Below are positions 43,990-58,100 of a stretch of 64,000 bases of DNA, one piece after another (within the stretch, counting starts at the first letter, position 1; every line of letters starts with the position of its first letter). The stretch is taken from positions 14,563,608-14,627,607 of the forward strand of contig NC_088299.1 of the NCBI RefSeq assembly GCF_032854445.1. The letters run 5' to 3'. Source of the DNA: Liolophura sinensis (taxonomy: Eukaryota; Mollusca; Polyplacophora; Chitonida; Chitonidae). Made by a program: the position numbers and the translations under genes. Under the pieces are notes generated by a model. That model had not been told where the DNA came from. It did no database searches and saw nothing but the letters and a program-made list of their open reading frames with translations.

Positions 43990-46965
43990 AGTTTTACAAA
44001 TTCAATAATTCAAACAGAATAACAATGTATTACCGCAAATTAAATATTTTATTCCAAGTGTAACATTATGGAGTCAGAAGTTATCTTTCTCTTCAAACTC
44101 ATGACATTAGTAACACATGTTCAGCAACCAAATACAATAAAGCAACAACAACAACTTTAATTAAGTTGGCCACTTGAAAGGGAAGCATTGGGAATGAAAA
44201 CCTTACTGACGAGTTTCTACAACTGTATACAGCCAAGAGTAATGATGCCATGGTCATTTTCAAAACATAAACATTGATATAGTCTACAAGTATCATGTAA
44301 AACCAAAACTAGCCCCTGGAACTTCGTGCAACACAACACAATCTCTTGGGCAAGATTCACTAGCTCATTGCGCTTACAAGAGTTTGAACTAGTTTACGAG
44401 TATTGCTTGTCTGTGGGATATCATGTGTGGCTCCTACTTAGCAGCACAGAACATTTACCATTAGATAACAATGTATAACAAATAGCTTTTCACAGATTCT
44501 ATTCACACAGGTTCACTGGAAAAAAAAAAAAAAAACAAAAAAAAAAAACAGATACCCTGTGAAAGTTCCAACTAACCCATCTACTTTGCATAAGATTTTC
44601 CGCCTTCAGATATATCAGAAGTGTGTCTGACGTTATCAGTCGCAACAGTTATGGACTTGATATTTCGGTGAATTACTGTTTAGTTCTCGACCCCAAACTA
44701 GCCAATGTTTGGTTTAGCCTACTGGATATTAATGGCTTAATGAAAGATTTTTAAAACTACGAAGTGAACTGTGCAGTGAATAAGATAAAGTGATGTTTCT
44801 TTGAGCCAGGGAACAGGTGGCGGTAGAGGTAAATTTATTGTGTGCCAACATGTATGACAAGTTCACATTACTGAAACAGTTTGTTGTTAGATATGAATAT
44901 TTAAACTAATTAAATACAATGGAATATTAATATTTCCTAAGTCAGTGGCATGGCTGTTTTGCGAGTTATAGTATACTGGATTGCATCCCTTGCCATTATT
45001 TGGCCAGAGGCTATCCCATAAGAGCCACCCGTTATGTTAATTAACTCTAAAATGCCCCCTATGAAAGTAACATGTTATGTGCAGTCACAAATCATGGACA
45101 AGTTACTTTCTAATATGGGATAATGAAGTGTGAAGCGCTTTTATCAATCACATGAGATCATTCTCCTTTCTTTTAAGAAAAAAAAAAAATTCATCTCTTC
45201 TACTTGAAGTGTTTCAAGCTTAAGTGGTGAGGCCTATGTACAGAATGTATATTTTGATCACTGAGTAACACTTCGGTTCAAGATGTGCTTGTGTTATGTT
45301 GTTTACTATATGTATTTTGATACTTTGCAACAACTACATCAGTGTATGGGTAACAGAAAGTTCACAGCATCAGATGCCTTCTTTTAAAAGAGGTTACTCA
45401 TTTACACGTCCCTACAACAACTACTCCACTAATTCACTAATGTCACATACACTCAAATACAGTTCTCTACAATACACATTACCTCACATAACATGCATAT
45501 AAAAAAAAAGGACACATGCAGACAATAAATTAAAATCATGCAGAAAAACTAATTAAGGACTAATCATTTTAGGACTGTAATCTAAATTAGTTGAGATGCA
45601 AATTAAATCAGCATTTGAGTACGCTTTATGACAAAGCATTAGTGAATATGATCAGGTCAAATCAGAGTCCCATAAAACCATGCATAATCTATCTATATTA
45701 TGATGTCATTTCTGACCGGACATGATCGTTATATCAAAGAACACACTTTGATCGTATAAACTCTTCACAATAAGAAAAGCCTGATTTGAATTACCATTCT
45801 CCAAATAACATTTTCACAGTAAAACACTGTGCACAAATATTTTGGTCTGTTTAACGCATTTGCATTTGAGTAAGAGGACAGAATCCTACAAATGGCAACC
45901 AAATCTAAATTAATTTCTTTGAACAAAAAGAAATTGCCTAAAAAATAAATATTAAAATAAGTGAAACTAATATAGTTTCTGTATGTTTACAACTGTGCTA
46001 TGGCAAATGTTTATACCACTGACCTGTAGGATTTGTGGATATGGCAGTGACAAAAACTTATACATTTCATCTTCAACTTTCGCAGCCCGGTCTCCAGCTT
46101 CAGGCAAAATGGATACTTTAATTTACTTTTTGTGCCCATATGCTGCAGGGTATTGTTCTTTTCACAGTGTGTCTTTCACTTTCCTTCATAGATTTCATCT
46201 TCCATCTAACCACCTGATGAATGTTTTTCCACCATATCCCATTTTACCACACACAATAGAGAACTCCTAAAACTCCTTCCAGACTGAGACATGACATTCC
46301 AAAGATACGAAATCTTTTGTTCTCTTGTTTATGACGTCACAGTTTTCGGTGTACGACCTGTTGTGTAGCTGGTCCTGGAGTCTCCTATAAAGGCTTGTTT
46401 TGTAGAGGTCAGAGTGTTAGGCAAGATAAGATTGGTCTTCAATGTATCCACTTCCTTGTGCTGGCCTGCATGTGGCACTATGTTACATAATACAGTGTGT
46501 TACATACAGTCGTAGAGACAACTTCCTAATCTACCATTTTCAAGACAGTGCAGGAAATTCCAAGATTATAGCCTTCAAAAATGTTTGGGAAATTTGAGAC
46601 ACATTCTCAAATCTATCTTTGAGAATTCTCTAAAATGCCATCCTTGTGAAGCATTGACTGAGCATTTGGTCCACTATTTGAAAACAAAGAAACCCTGAGA
46701 AAACGAGCACCCAGTAAACAAGTATAACTGTGTTGTGAGGTTTTGTGGCTGAACTCTAAATAATTTTAGTAAAACCCTGTGTACATCTACATATTTCAGT
46801 GTTAAAACTTGATTAAGAACTGATCTGTTGGCAGGTGCATCCTCAACAATGTTGACAACAGGGTAATATGATGTCACTACCACAAGCACCTCACACATGA
46901 AAGGCTGGAGCAAATTCAAATGTGAAACTTGGTGTTATGCATTAAAACACACAGTTCAGAAGTGA
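43990..46965. other. No gene seen between the TRAF7-like and CDYL-like genes
   Basis: AT-rich unique sequence with A runs near 44520 and 45178. ORFs are short and unsupported; no splice-linked exon was recognised. Confidence 0.4.
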
Positions 46966-46967
46966 TC

Positions 46968-47085
46968 ATTCATTTATTTATTTGATTGGTGTTTACGCTG
47001 TACCCAAGAATACTTCCCTTGTACGACGGTGGCCACCACTATGGTGAGAGGAAACTAGGCAGAGCCCGGGGGAAAAACCACCAAA
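46968..47085 (-). mobile_element. SINE family 1, truncated copy
   Basis: 'catttatttatttgattggt', 'cgacggtggccaccactatg' and 'gcagagcccgggggaaaaac', then sequence departs before the head. A short 'gtggcatg.acacata' tandem repeat follows at 47105-47170. Confidence 0.75.
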
Positions 47086-47169
47086 AGTGATACGGTTTGG
47101 CATGTACACATGGTGGCATGACACATAGTGGCATGACACATAGTGGCATGTACACATAGTGGCATGTAT

Positions 47170-48955
47170 CATAGAGAGGTACATGAAACAAGGCCATAGC
47201 CACTTCCACAAAAGAAAAGGAACAAAATATCTCAATAAATACAAGAAAATTTGCTGTGTAAGATATCAAAGATAACAGAGGAATAAAACGACTAGCGAAG
47301 AAGTCAATGCAATGTGCACATGATTGCAGAGGTTGATATGATTTCTAAAAATATAAACTACCTTACATGTATATACAGCAGAGACCGCTAAAAGTTGTTT
47401 TGTTTTAAAATTCAGTGGCAGCAAATCTGGCTGCTGGCTACTGGTACAAACAAAACCATAAAATCGATACTTAAAATAGTAGGAAGTAGTAGGAAAATTC
47501 TCAGATTCACAGTGCTGAAATGTACAAGACAATAAAGTACATCTGTACACAATGTTGTTATAAAATGTACAATGTACATATCACTGGATTTGAATATTTC
47601 ATCAACTTCTTGCTATTAACCCCTCTGAAGGACTGCCTATACCTTTTCCCCAGCCCACATTCTTTCCACTGTGATCCTCACCAACACATCAATGTTGGAA
47701 AGACACTTATCAGACATTACCACCCACCGTTGCTAATCCACCTCAAGGTGACAGGACAATTAGCTAGGCTTTGATCAGATCAAAAATCTGGTCAGTAGAA
47801 GGTGTAACTGATGATAGATGGACATACCTCGCTGTTATTGTAATGAATCTACTTTTGTGTAAAAGGACACCATAGGTGTCTGGTGTTCAGGACGATAGTG
47901 TTCATACTGTAGGCCAAAAAACTGGTGTTCAAACCTCCGTTCGATACCTAACACCTTACTACCAGGTGTCACAACCATTAGGGCACTTATGTGTATTTCT
48001 ACTATTAAACAACCTTTTCAATTCAGTCAGATCATAAAACACTAGACCATGGTATCTAAACGGAAAAAAGCTTGTGACAAATGTGGATTGCTTACGTCAA
48101 CAACACCAGCCCAGACTACACAGTTACTTCCTTGATGCCTATGTGGAGCATATACTAGCAGAAGGTACTCAGTGACAAACCTCAAAAAGGACCAACACAC
48201 TGTGCAGTCTGGGAAGGTGTTTTTAAACAATACCTGCAGAGTTTTCTGTCTTCCCTTCAGGAAGTTGTCTACCCTGGGGCAACTTCCCCTCAATCTGCAA
48301 TCCTCACTGGTGCTGGTGTTCTGACAATACACCTGCCAAAGACTTGAGTGTCTCCCTAGTATTCATCCCAGTTTCTCACATTTTTTGCTAACGTGTGTTT
48401 GTCTTCATTTGCCGTATTTTTCACTTTTCATGAACTACTCATGATTTGCTGTAGTTTGTTGTATTCATGAATTGTTCCAGCCAGGTGTATTCTGCACATG
48501 TAGTATACCTAGTGACACATGCACACATGACATGTCTTGCTTTGTAAAACTCTTTCTGCAGTTCTCTTGTTTACCATTACTTCTTCCCTGCCTAAACTCT
48601 GCTTGCCTTACAAAACCTCATCACCATGAACTATCCATAGTTCATTTCTTCTTCCTTAATGAACCAATCCTCCTTGGCTAAACTCTGAACAAACTACTTC
48701 TGATGCCGAGTTCAACTCAAGTCACAAAACTCCCTTAAAGCACAGTATTCCTCTTACTGCATACTCCACCCTGCTTTGAAGTGCTTCATTTTTCTCTGTA
48801 CTACTTAGCGCTCACATCACAAATTCTTGTACGCATCTCAATAGCCATTACAAAATCACACCATAGCTCAAAATCCATCGCTCAAACCTTAACTTAAGTA
48901 TTCGGATGCCACCTCAACAACAACAACAACCCGTTAATCCAGCTGTACCTGTGTT
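47170..48955. other. No gene seen; probable 3' UTR and flank of the CDYL-like gene
   Basis: Lies just beyond the CDYL-like stop codon, so its 3' UTR should be in the upper part. No clear AATAAA was fixed and no other coding exon recognised. Confidence 0.35.
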
Positions 48956-49117
48956 CTACAGGACAAGATTTTTTTCGTCTTCCAGATAGGAGAGTATACA
49001 TTTGTGGCACTCTGAGGATGTCCAGCGATCATACAGTAGGTTACACTCTGTCTCACTGGTCAGCTCCAGTTTGGTTCTTTGATGACTGCGAATCAAAAGC
49101 TTTGTAGCTTCCTGAGC
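48956..49117 (-). CDS. CDYL: CDYL-like terminal exon
   Basis: Encodes AQEATKLLIRSHQRTKLELT, SETECNLLYDRWTSSECHKC, ILSYLEDEKNLVL and TAG (48956-48958), the C-terminal helices used for trimer packing in the crotonase fold. Confidence 0.85.
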   Translation of the reverse strand, partial: AQEATKLLIRSHQRTKLELTSETECNLLYDRWTSSECHKCILSYLEDEKNLVL

Positions 49118-52100
49118 CTAAAACAGAAAAAATTGTTCCTTTTTTTAAAACCAAAGATAAAGTCAGCTTTCATTATTGATGACTTGCCAATGGGATACTA
49201 ATACAAACACACGCACAAACAAACAAATCTGCAATACCTGCAACATAGGATTTCATGTTGTCTTGCACTAAGTGCCCTCATTATTTGTGAATGGCCCAAA
49301 GGACCAATATTAAACATGTTAAAAGACAGGATGTCAACAATTTTACCGCCTGACAGACACACAGGACAGACTTACTTATGTTACGTGTAACCATTTGTCA
49401 GCTACCAAACTGTTGTTGCCACTCTGTTTTAACCCTCTGTGCTGTAAGCCTTTTAGATTATAGAGCTGCTAACTCGCAACTTAACTTATGTTCACACGAT
49501 TTTGATCAGCATTTTCTACCTTGGCCACACTCAAAACAAAACTGCAGTTACAAAATGTAAGACAGCAATAGTATGATATCTGTAGGTATTTCCTTTCCTT
49601 TAAGCAGTTAGTTTAATATAATAGCTTATCTTACACACAGATGTTTTCAAGATAGTATTGACAATGACTGCCCATAGCTGGATTTGAACTCTGACCATTA
49701 GATTCCTACATACCTTTGCTGAATTCATGGCCATGTTCTGCACCCTGGGTATAACGTCCTGCATCATACTGGTGGGCCAGAACACCTGAGAGACCAGACC
49801 CAGCTGGTACGCCTCTATCGCTGTTATCTTTCTACCAGCAAACAGCAGTTCATTTGCCTGCAGACAAAAAAAAAATGTACATACATGCAATTATGCCACA
49901 ATTACTATTGGCTTAAATGGTCACATTATTCAAAGTAGGCAGCTACAGGGACAGCACTTGAGAGCAGCCTGCAACTTTCCTTTTTGATTTATTTATTTAT
50001 TTATTTATTTGATTGGTGTTTTACGCCATACTCAAGAATATTTCACTTATACGACGGCGGCCAGCATTATGGTGGGTGGAAACCGGGCCGAGCCCGGGGG
50101 AAACCCACGACCATCCGCAGGTTGTTGGCAGACCTTCCCACGTTAGGCCGGAGAGGAACCCAGCATGAGCTGGACTTGAACTCACAGCGACCGCATTGCC
50201 CCTCTTTGAACACCGTGCAAGCTGTTACATTTCATATACTGACACTAAAAAAAATTTGACAGAAAAATTCTTTGACATTATCCATTGTGCTTGACTACTG
50301 TCCAAATTGTCTTCATCAGTCATGTTTTTTTTAATGACATTCCTGTCTTTCAAGATTTTCCCATCATATGATTATATGTCTTCAACAGGAAAAACTGCAA
50401 AATATACAATAAATTAGATGATTTTTCAAGTTTTGTTTTTATTTGTTATACCCTCCTCTGACATTGAAAGATTTGTTCTGCCTGTAAAACAACAAGTGGT
50501 GTGGCCTAACCGTGTTAAATAGCACATGACAGAAGGCAGTTGTGGGTGAAGTGTTCCCGATCCTACACGGTATTAGCTGAGGTACACTGAATATAGACAT
50601 ACCATGGGGAACCCAATGAGATGCGGCAGTGTGAACGACAGACCTCCCTCGGGCGTCTGACCCAGGCGGCCATAAGGGAGGTAACACGAAGCTTTGTCGC
50701 TGGCATAGATGACATCACAGAGTGGCAGAAGCCCCACCCCCATTCCGATGGCAGGCCCATTGACTACAGCCACCACAGGCTTCGGAAATGTGATGAATGT
50801 CTTGGTCAGATCTCTAGAAAAACAATCAGAGGAAGAATGTGATACAACGTTACATTGGGGTCATCACAATAATTCCAAGTCCCATATCCACAGTATATCT
50901 CAACGGAAAGCCATGTCAGCATAGTATAAGCTGATTCACTGGAAACTGGAGTCCACCTCTGCCACCTGACAGATTTAGTATTTCACTAACTTCCTGACAG
51001 AAAGCTCGAGCTGCACCAGCAAATGATGGCCACGAAACGATTCCTGGAGGAAAAAAACAAAACTTTCAGCCGGTTAAGCCACTGATTTTTCTCTGAAGAA
51101 AAGTGGCAGCTCCCATGGCTTAAAGTGCTATATGATGTCATAGTCTGCCTGTCCTGACAACCTATAAACATATCATTTGTTTGCATCTCCACGCTCCACA
51201 CAAATTAATGTCCTACGTAGGTTTTCCATTGTGAAAACGAAATTTGGAACACTATCCCCATCCCTTGGTCAGTGGAGGAAACAGGCTGCAACAGGTTCAT
51301 TTTTTTGGCACCGTTCTTAACAAGCTCAACACTGGAAAGATAGTGCTGTATATTCTGTGTAAGCCTTCCCCTGTATATGCTAACACCTTAGAGAGAAAGG
51401 TGTGACGGCCAGGAAATCCAAGATGGCTGACAAGAGCTATACAGGTTAATGTAGAGGGATTAAAATCAATGTCAACCATCACTTTGTTACCACAGTGTAA
51501 ATGAGATGTTGGTTAAAAACTGTTTAAAGATGTGATCAGGTGTGACAGTCAAACACTTGGATACCTATAGAGAGCAATTCCATCTTCCTTCACTACTTTC
51601 GGTAGCAATTGACAAACTATGAGTAAAAGAGAGAAAATGTACTTGGGACATCAGGAAAAAGCAAAAATATCATCAACAATTCTAGGCTGGTTGCTCACCT
51701 AATGGCATCCACCATTTTCCGTGCAGCGACTTTGCGATCGTCACTGAGCAAATAGTGCAGATCCACCCCTGAACAAAACATACTCCCCAGGCCACTGAAC
51801 ATCACCAGGCGACTGTCGTCGTACTTTGCGTAGTTCATTGCAGACACAATTTCCTGTATGACCTGGGGTAAGACAAAGAAATCAAATACACTTGTACTTA
51901 GATGCTTCTTTGTCTCCTTGTCCCTGGCCAACACTGTATGATGCTATGTCTAGTTGGAGAAAACATAATAAAGTTTCATACATGCCAGTTTGTCTTAACT
52001 ACATGCCAGTTTGCCTTAACAACATGCTAGTCTGTCTTAACTACCTGCCAGTTTGTCTTAACTACATGCCAGTTTGTCTTAACTACCTGCCAGTTTGTCT

Positions 52101-55100
52101 TAACTAGATGCTAGTTTGTCTTAATTACACACTAGTTTGTCTTAACTGCATGTCAGTTTGTCTTAACTACATGCCAGTTTGTCTTAACTACATGCCAGTT
52201 TGCCTTAACAACATGCTAGTCTGTCTTAACTACCTGCCAGTTTGTCTTAACTAGATGCTAGTTTGTCTTAATTACACACTAGTTTGTCTTAACTGCATGT
52301 CAGTTTGTCTTAACTACATGCCAGTTTGTCTTAACTACATGCAAGTTTGCCTTAACAACATGCTAGTCTGTCTTAACTACCTGCCAGTTTGTCTTAACTA
52401 GATGCTAGTTTGTCTTAATTACACACTAGTTTGTCTTAACTACATGTCAGTTTGTCTTAACTACATGCCAGTTTGCCTTAACAACATGCTAGTCTGTCTT
52501 AACTACCTGCCAGTTTGTCTTAACTACATGCCAGTTTGTCTTAACTACCTGCCAGTTTGTCTTAACTAGATGCTAGTTTGTCTTAATTACACGCTAGTTT
52601 GTCTTAACTACATGCCAGTTTGTCTCAACTACATGTTAGTTTGTCTTTATCTACATGCTAGTTTGTCTTCACTACATGCTAGTTTGTCTTAACTACATGC
52701 TAGTTTGTCTTAACTACATGCCAGTTTGTCTTAACTACAACCCAGTTTGTCCTAACTACATGCTAGTTTGTTTTAACTACAAACCAGTTTGTCTTAACTA
52801 CATGCTAGTTTGTCTTAACCACATGCTAGTTTGTCTTAACCACATGCTAGGTTGTCTTAACCGCATGCCAGTTTGTCTTAACCATGTGTTCATTGTAGAA
52901 CTACATCGACAATGAGTGCCTTTCCAGACCTGTGGACAATGACAGCCAATTGTTCAACAAACTGGTGTTTGGTGTTCTCTGGATAAAAGTTTTCACATAG
53001 TTTATCACAGATTTTCTACAGTAATATATTTGTTAACTTAATTATTTGTTTCTTCATGCCATGCTTAAGAATTTTTGTTTGTAATATGGTGGCCAGTTTG
53101 GGTGGACGAAAATAGAGTGCCTGGAAGAAACTAGTTCCTGCTGAACTTCCCACCAATACTGGAGCAAGCAGTCTCCAGTTAAATTTTATGCAAGGCCTCA
53201 CAATAAAGCACCGCTGGCCAATTTTAACAACCAGGCCCAGAAAGCAATCAAAGCAAAAACATTAAAATTCCCAAGAACAGGACTGAACCCACATCTCATG
53301 TGACCAAGCAATTAAGTACCTAGACCACAGCCACAGCCATCTCCCTACAGTAACAGTTGGACGTGTTTCAGAATACTAAAGAAATAGGTAATCACCTCTT
53401 ACCATACGCCACTGCTGCTATTAAGATGTTTGTACCTTCAGTGAACTGGGTACAAAAGCAAGGGATAATTTCAGTCATTAAACAAACTAACTTTCCTGGG
53501 CATCCTTTGTTTGGGGAATCACATTAAGTTTCATACTTAATGTGATTTTTTTACTTGACTGGAATTTTACTCAGTATTCAACAATACTTAACAGGTACAA
53601 TGGCTGCCAATATTATTGTCAGAGGAAACAAGACAGATCCTAGGTGAAACCTATGACCATCTGCAGGCTGCTGACAAAGCAAGTCTAATTATTACTTTCA
53701 TACATTACATTGGCTTGCAAGCAGATTTTTTATTTCTCTAGTTAACAGACAGAGCAGAACTTACCTGAGGGTTGAGAGCATTTTTCTGTTTAGTATTAGA
53801 GAATAGCCAGATCTGGGTGTAGCCTGGGCATTTCTTCACCACGATGTCCTTATAACGGAACGCACACTCACTAGAGCGCACGCTCTGTCGCCTCTCCACC
53901 ACTGTATCATCATCCTCGTCATCGTCACTGTCTGGCTTCTCTCGCTTCGGCCCTTTCTTTGGGTGGAGCTGGAGAGGCAGGTTGTCGAGCAAGGTTTTGT
54001 AGGAGATAGCTGATGGACTGCTGGGGATCATGGGAACCACAGAGGCTGCTGGGATATCCCCAAAGTACGAGTCCATCATAGAGGCAGGTCGACCAGCATT
54101 TGGTGAGGTCTGCACCATCCCCCCACATACCTGAGATGTGCCCGAAAGGGACTTGACGGAGTTGAACCCCGACACTGGAGATACAGGGCGGTGAGCTGAA
54201 AAGTACCAGACAGGTTATGATTGCTTAGCTGATTGATTGATTGGTGTTTAATGTTATACATATATATATATATATGATGGCAGTTAGTTTCACGGATGGA
54301 ATGTCTGGAGTAAACCACCGACCTTTGGCAAGTAACAAACTCCCTCACAAGTGTCACACTGATTTTCACAAGTGTCACACTGATTTTCACAAGTGTCACA
54401 CTGATTTTCACAATGTTCACACTGTACATCTGTTATTTGACTATTGAATGTTAAAACAGCTTAGTAAAATGTACATATTGCATCTGGCATTCAAACATTA
54501 ACTTCATAATACTGTAAACAATGAAAAGCTATAACATACAGTTCAGGGTACACAATAAGTCATATTTATGTATCAAATTGCAATTTACGCTTCCACAACA
54601 TCTACTTTTTGTTTTTTTGTTTGTTTTTTAATGCTTTTACTTTTTATTTTTTAACGTGGACTGAAAGTCAGTCCCTGTCACACTGGTGACGTTATGTGAT
54701 CCATCGTCCTGACGTGGTTACTACCTGTCACTTGAGCATTCACTAACACCTGCTGTAAACATCTACACACAAATTCTATCACCTTTAACACTTACACTGG
54801 AGCATGAAATCAGAATTAATTCCACATTATGACATTATAACAGCAAAAGTAAATGAGACTGACAGGTTTCTTCATTCAACCTCAGGCATTTTACAGGTTG
54901 AAAAGCTGAAGACGTCAAGCCCCAATAGAACAAATTTTTTGTCAGAAGACAAAGATTCGTTTTCCCAAGAAATGGTTGCTTGACAAAAAACAGTTCAGGG
55001 GATCATAGCATCCAAAGGCTTTTTCAGAATGTAATATCAGAGGTAACCTAAATGACCTCAACTTTTGCTTACAAATTGATTTTTAAGAGGCAAATAAATG

Positions 55101-58100
55101 TCACAAAATAATATTTTTGGTGTTGAAACTTGCTTTTTCCAGCAGAATATCATCCCATGTTCCAAGTGAACCCCAAAACACCTTTCTAAAATCAACAAAA
55201 CTCTCAAAATCAGGTAAAAAGAGCAAGTTAATCATGGATATAATTGATGGTCATTTAGGGCATATGTGCAATCAATGTATGTACAGATACCCTACTTCCT
55301 CATCCTTTTTGCATTTGAAAGAGCAACTTTCAGTGCAATTTTGCACATTTTCATTTTCATTTTGGAGATAAAACTACACTGGATGGTTTGTGAAGTTTTA
55401 CAGCAAAAAGCATAATCCTATCAGTCATCACAGAATAATGTCTTCAAAATATGTGAAAAGGTTGAAGCATTACAGTACCATGAAAGCATGTCACCAGTGA
55501 GTAACAAATCTCATTACATGCATTGACAAGCTGCTACTAAACACACATACACACAGTACATGCCACAAGTACACATACAGTATGGATTTGTGTGACCAGT
55601 GGAGTGAACTGCATGTGAAAGGTCAAGTAGTACAGTACGTGTGTAGGGTCAAGTTCATGCACTTCAAATACATACAATGTAGCCTAGGTCTATACACCTT
55701 AATATGTATATGTGCATATATACATTAACCCTTGTTAAAAAAAACTGTTTGCAAGATGTACATGTATATTCAGAAATATTCTAAAAGGCATTATTCTGAT
55801 TCAAACTCATAGTAAAAATGTTCATAAATCGCACTGAAAGTTGCTCTTTCATATACGAAAAAGTTGAGGAATTAGGGCAGCTACATTTTATGTATACATC
55901 GAATACTGGATTAACTACAACGTTTATTTATACATCAGATTATATATATCCTAATTTTCTGAGCTGCATACAAAGTGAGAAATACAAACTTTAACAACAG
56001 AATGGTTTCTGTGTAAAAATAGAAAGTAATAAAAAACCCAGCCTCAAAACAAACTAAGATTTTTATCATAAGCCTGTTCAGTAACTGAATACCAATAAAA
56101 TAAAGATGAAGATCAGTTTTCGTTAAAATTCACACTTGGCCTTTCACAGACAAGTTTCATTTCTTCACGTAAAGTGAGGTTGACTGAAGTGGTGGAGTAC
56201 GTGTACTTTTGAAAACTAATCTTTTGGGTCACATGTAAACTAAAAGGTGTACTTTTTATTTTCTAGACATTTGACAAAGCCTTAAGGTGAAAGGCTTATT
56301 TCCCCTAAAACATCCCCAAATGATTGTACAAACCTGTAATACAATGGGGCCTGCTTACACAGGTATTGTAGACCCTACCCCTGAGTTTACAATGGGGCCC
56401 GCTTACACAGGTATTGTAGACCCTACCATTGAGTTTACAATTGATTGTAACAGTAAGTTACCACACTTGCACAAAGGAACTGTAAGGCGAATGGGAATGA
56501 CTGAAGTTACAATCGCGACTGTAAGCCAAATATGAAGCGTACATAAAGGTGGCCTTTGTAAATGGACAATGTTCCAGTCAATAAATTTTCTTGTCTTCGT
56601 TTTCAAAAGAGTTCTACATCCTAATGATTCAGCAGTTAACAACATCTGAAAACACACTCGTACCATCTTTCTGAGACAATTACATTGCACATCTTTTCAA
56701 ACCAACTAGAAAATTACTAACAGCATACCAAAGGCAAATATTTGTACTTAACATTAAATTCTGGGTGATTGTAAATTTTTACAACTAGGTCAACCCGATT
56801 ATGATTTCTGGTGGTAAGTTACAACTATCGTAGTTTAAAATCTCCTCATGCAATGGGGTGATGATCATTAGCAAAGGCTAGGATCATGATCCTAGTAATG
56901 TACAATGTACTTACACTAACAATCCCTTTGTGCAAGCCGCCCCTTGAGTATTATTTATTTATTTATTTGATTGGTGCTTTACACTGTACTCAAGAATATT
57001 TCACTTGTACGACGGGCGGCCAGCACTATGGTGGGGAGGAAACCGGGCAGAGCCCAGGGGGAAACCCACGACCATCTGCAGGTTGCTGCAGACCTTCCCA
57101 CCCTTGAGTATTAAGGTCCCATATTCAGTACAACTGGTCTTCAGTACAATGTCTGTCCAATGTCACTGCAACTTGCCACTGCAGACACACATGGATTTTC
57201 CAAGCTCAGTTTCCTTCCACCATAATACAAGCTGCCATTATATAAGCATATAGTGTACACATAGGTTTAGCTAGCGGAGTGCCTTAAGTGTCTTTGAGAC
57301 ACCATATTCTGAGAAAATTAGCATGGGAGAAATGGGGAAAATTACAGCATATAGTGTACACATAGGTTTAGCTAGCGGAGTGCCTTAAGTGTCTTTGAGA
57401 CACCATATTCTGAGAAAATTAGCATGGGAGAAATGGGGAAAATTACAGCATACAGTGTACACGTAGGTTTAGCTAGCGGAGTGCCTTAGTGTCTTTGAGA
57501 CACCATATTCTGAGAAAATTAGCATGGGAGAAATGGGGAAAATTACAGCATACAGTGTACACGTAGGTTTAGCTAGCGGAGTGCCTTAGTGTCTTTGAGA
57601 CACCATATTCTGAGAAAATTAGCATGGGAGAAATGGGGAAAATTACAGCATACAGTGTACACGTAGGTTTAGCTAGCGGAGTGCCTTAGTGTCTTTGAGA
57701 CACCATATTCTGAGAAAATTAGCATGGGAGAAATGGGGAAAATTACAGCATACAGTGTACACGTAGGTTTAGCTAGCGGAGTGTCTTAAGTGTCTTTGAG
57801 ACACCATATTCTGAGAAAATTAGCATGGGAGAAATGGGGAAAACTGGAGAAAGTTGGAAATGATATGGCCTAATTTCAAATTATGGCTAAATCTATGCAT
57901 ATAGTGAAACATTCTTGAGTACAGCCCAAAAGTTACACCCAATTAAATAAATACATGTAACTAAATATCAAATGTGACACTATCCCTTTTGTCAACAATA
58001 GTCATTTGAATTCTGAAGTGCGGCTGTCCCCATCATGCCCATTGGCTAGTCAACACCTTGTCAGTAGGAGGCTTATAAATGCGAAACTTAAGCTCTGTAC

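Noticed and set aside
50970..51045. Possible extra CDYL-like exon between exons 3 and 4
   Set aside because: No matching phases. Exon 3 joins exon 4 directly with AG|A (Arg), and the crotonase fold is complete without it.
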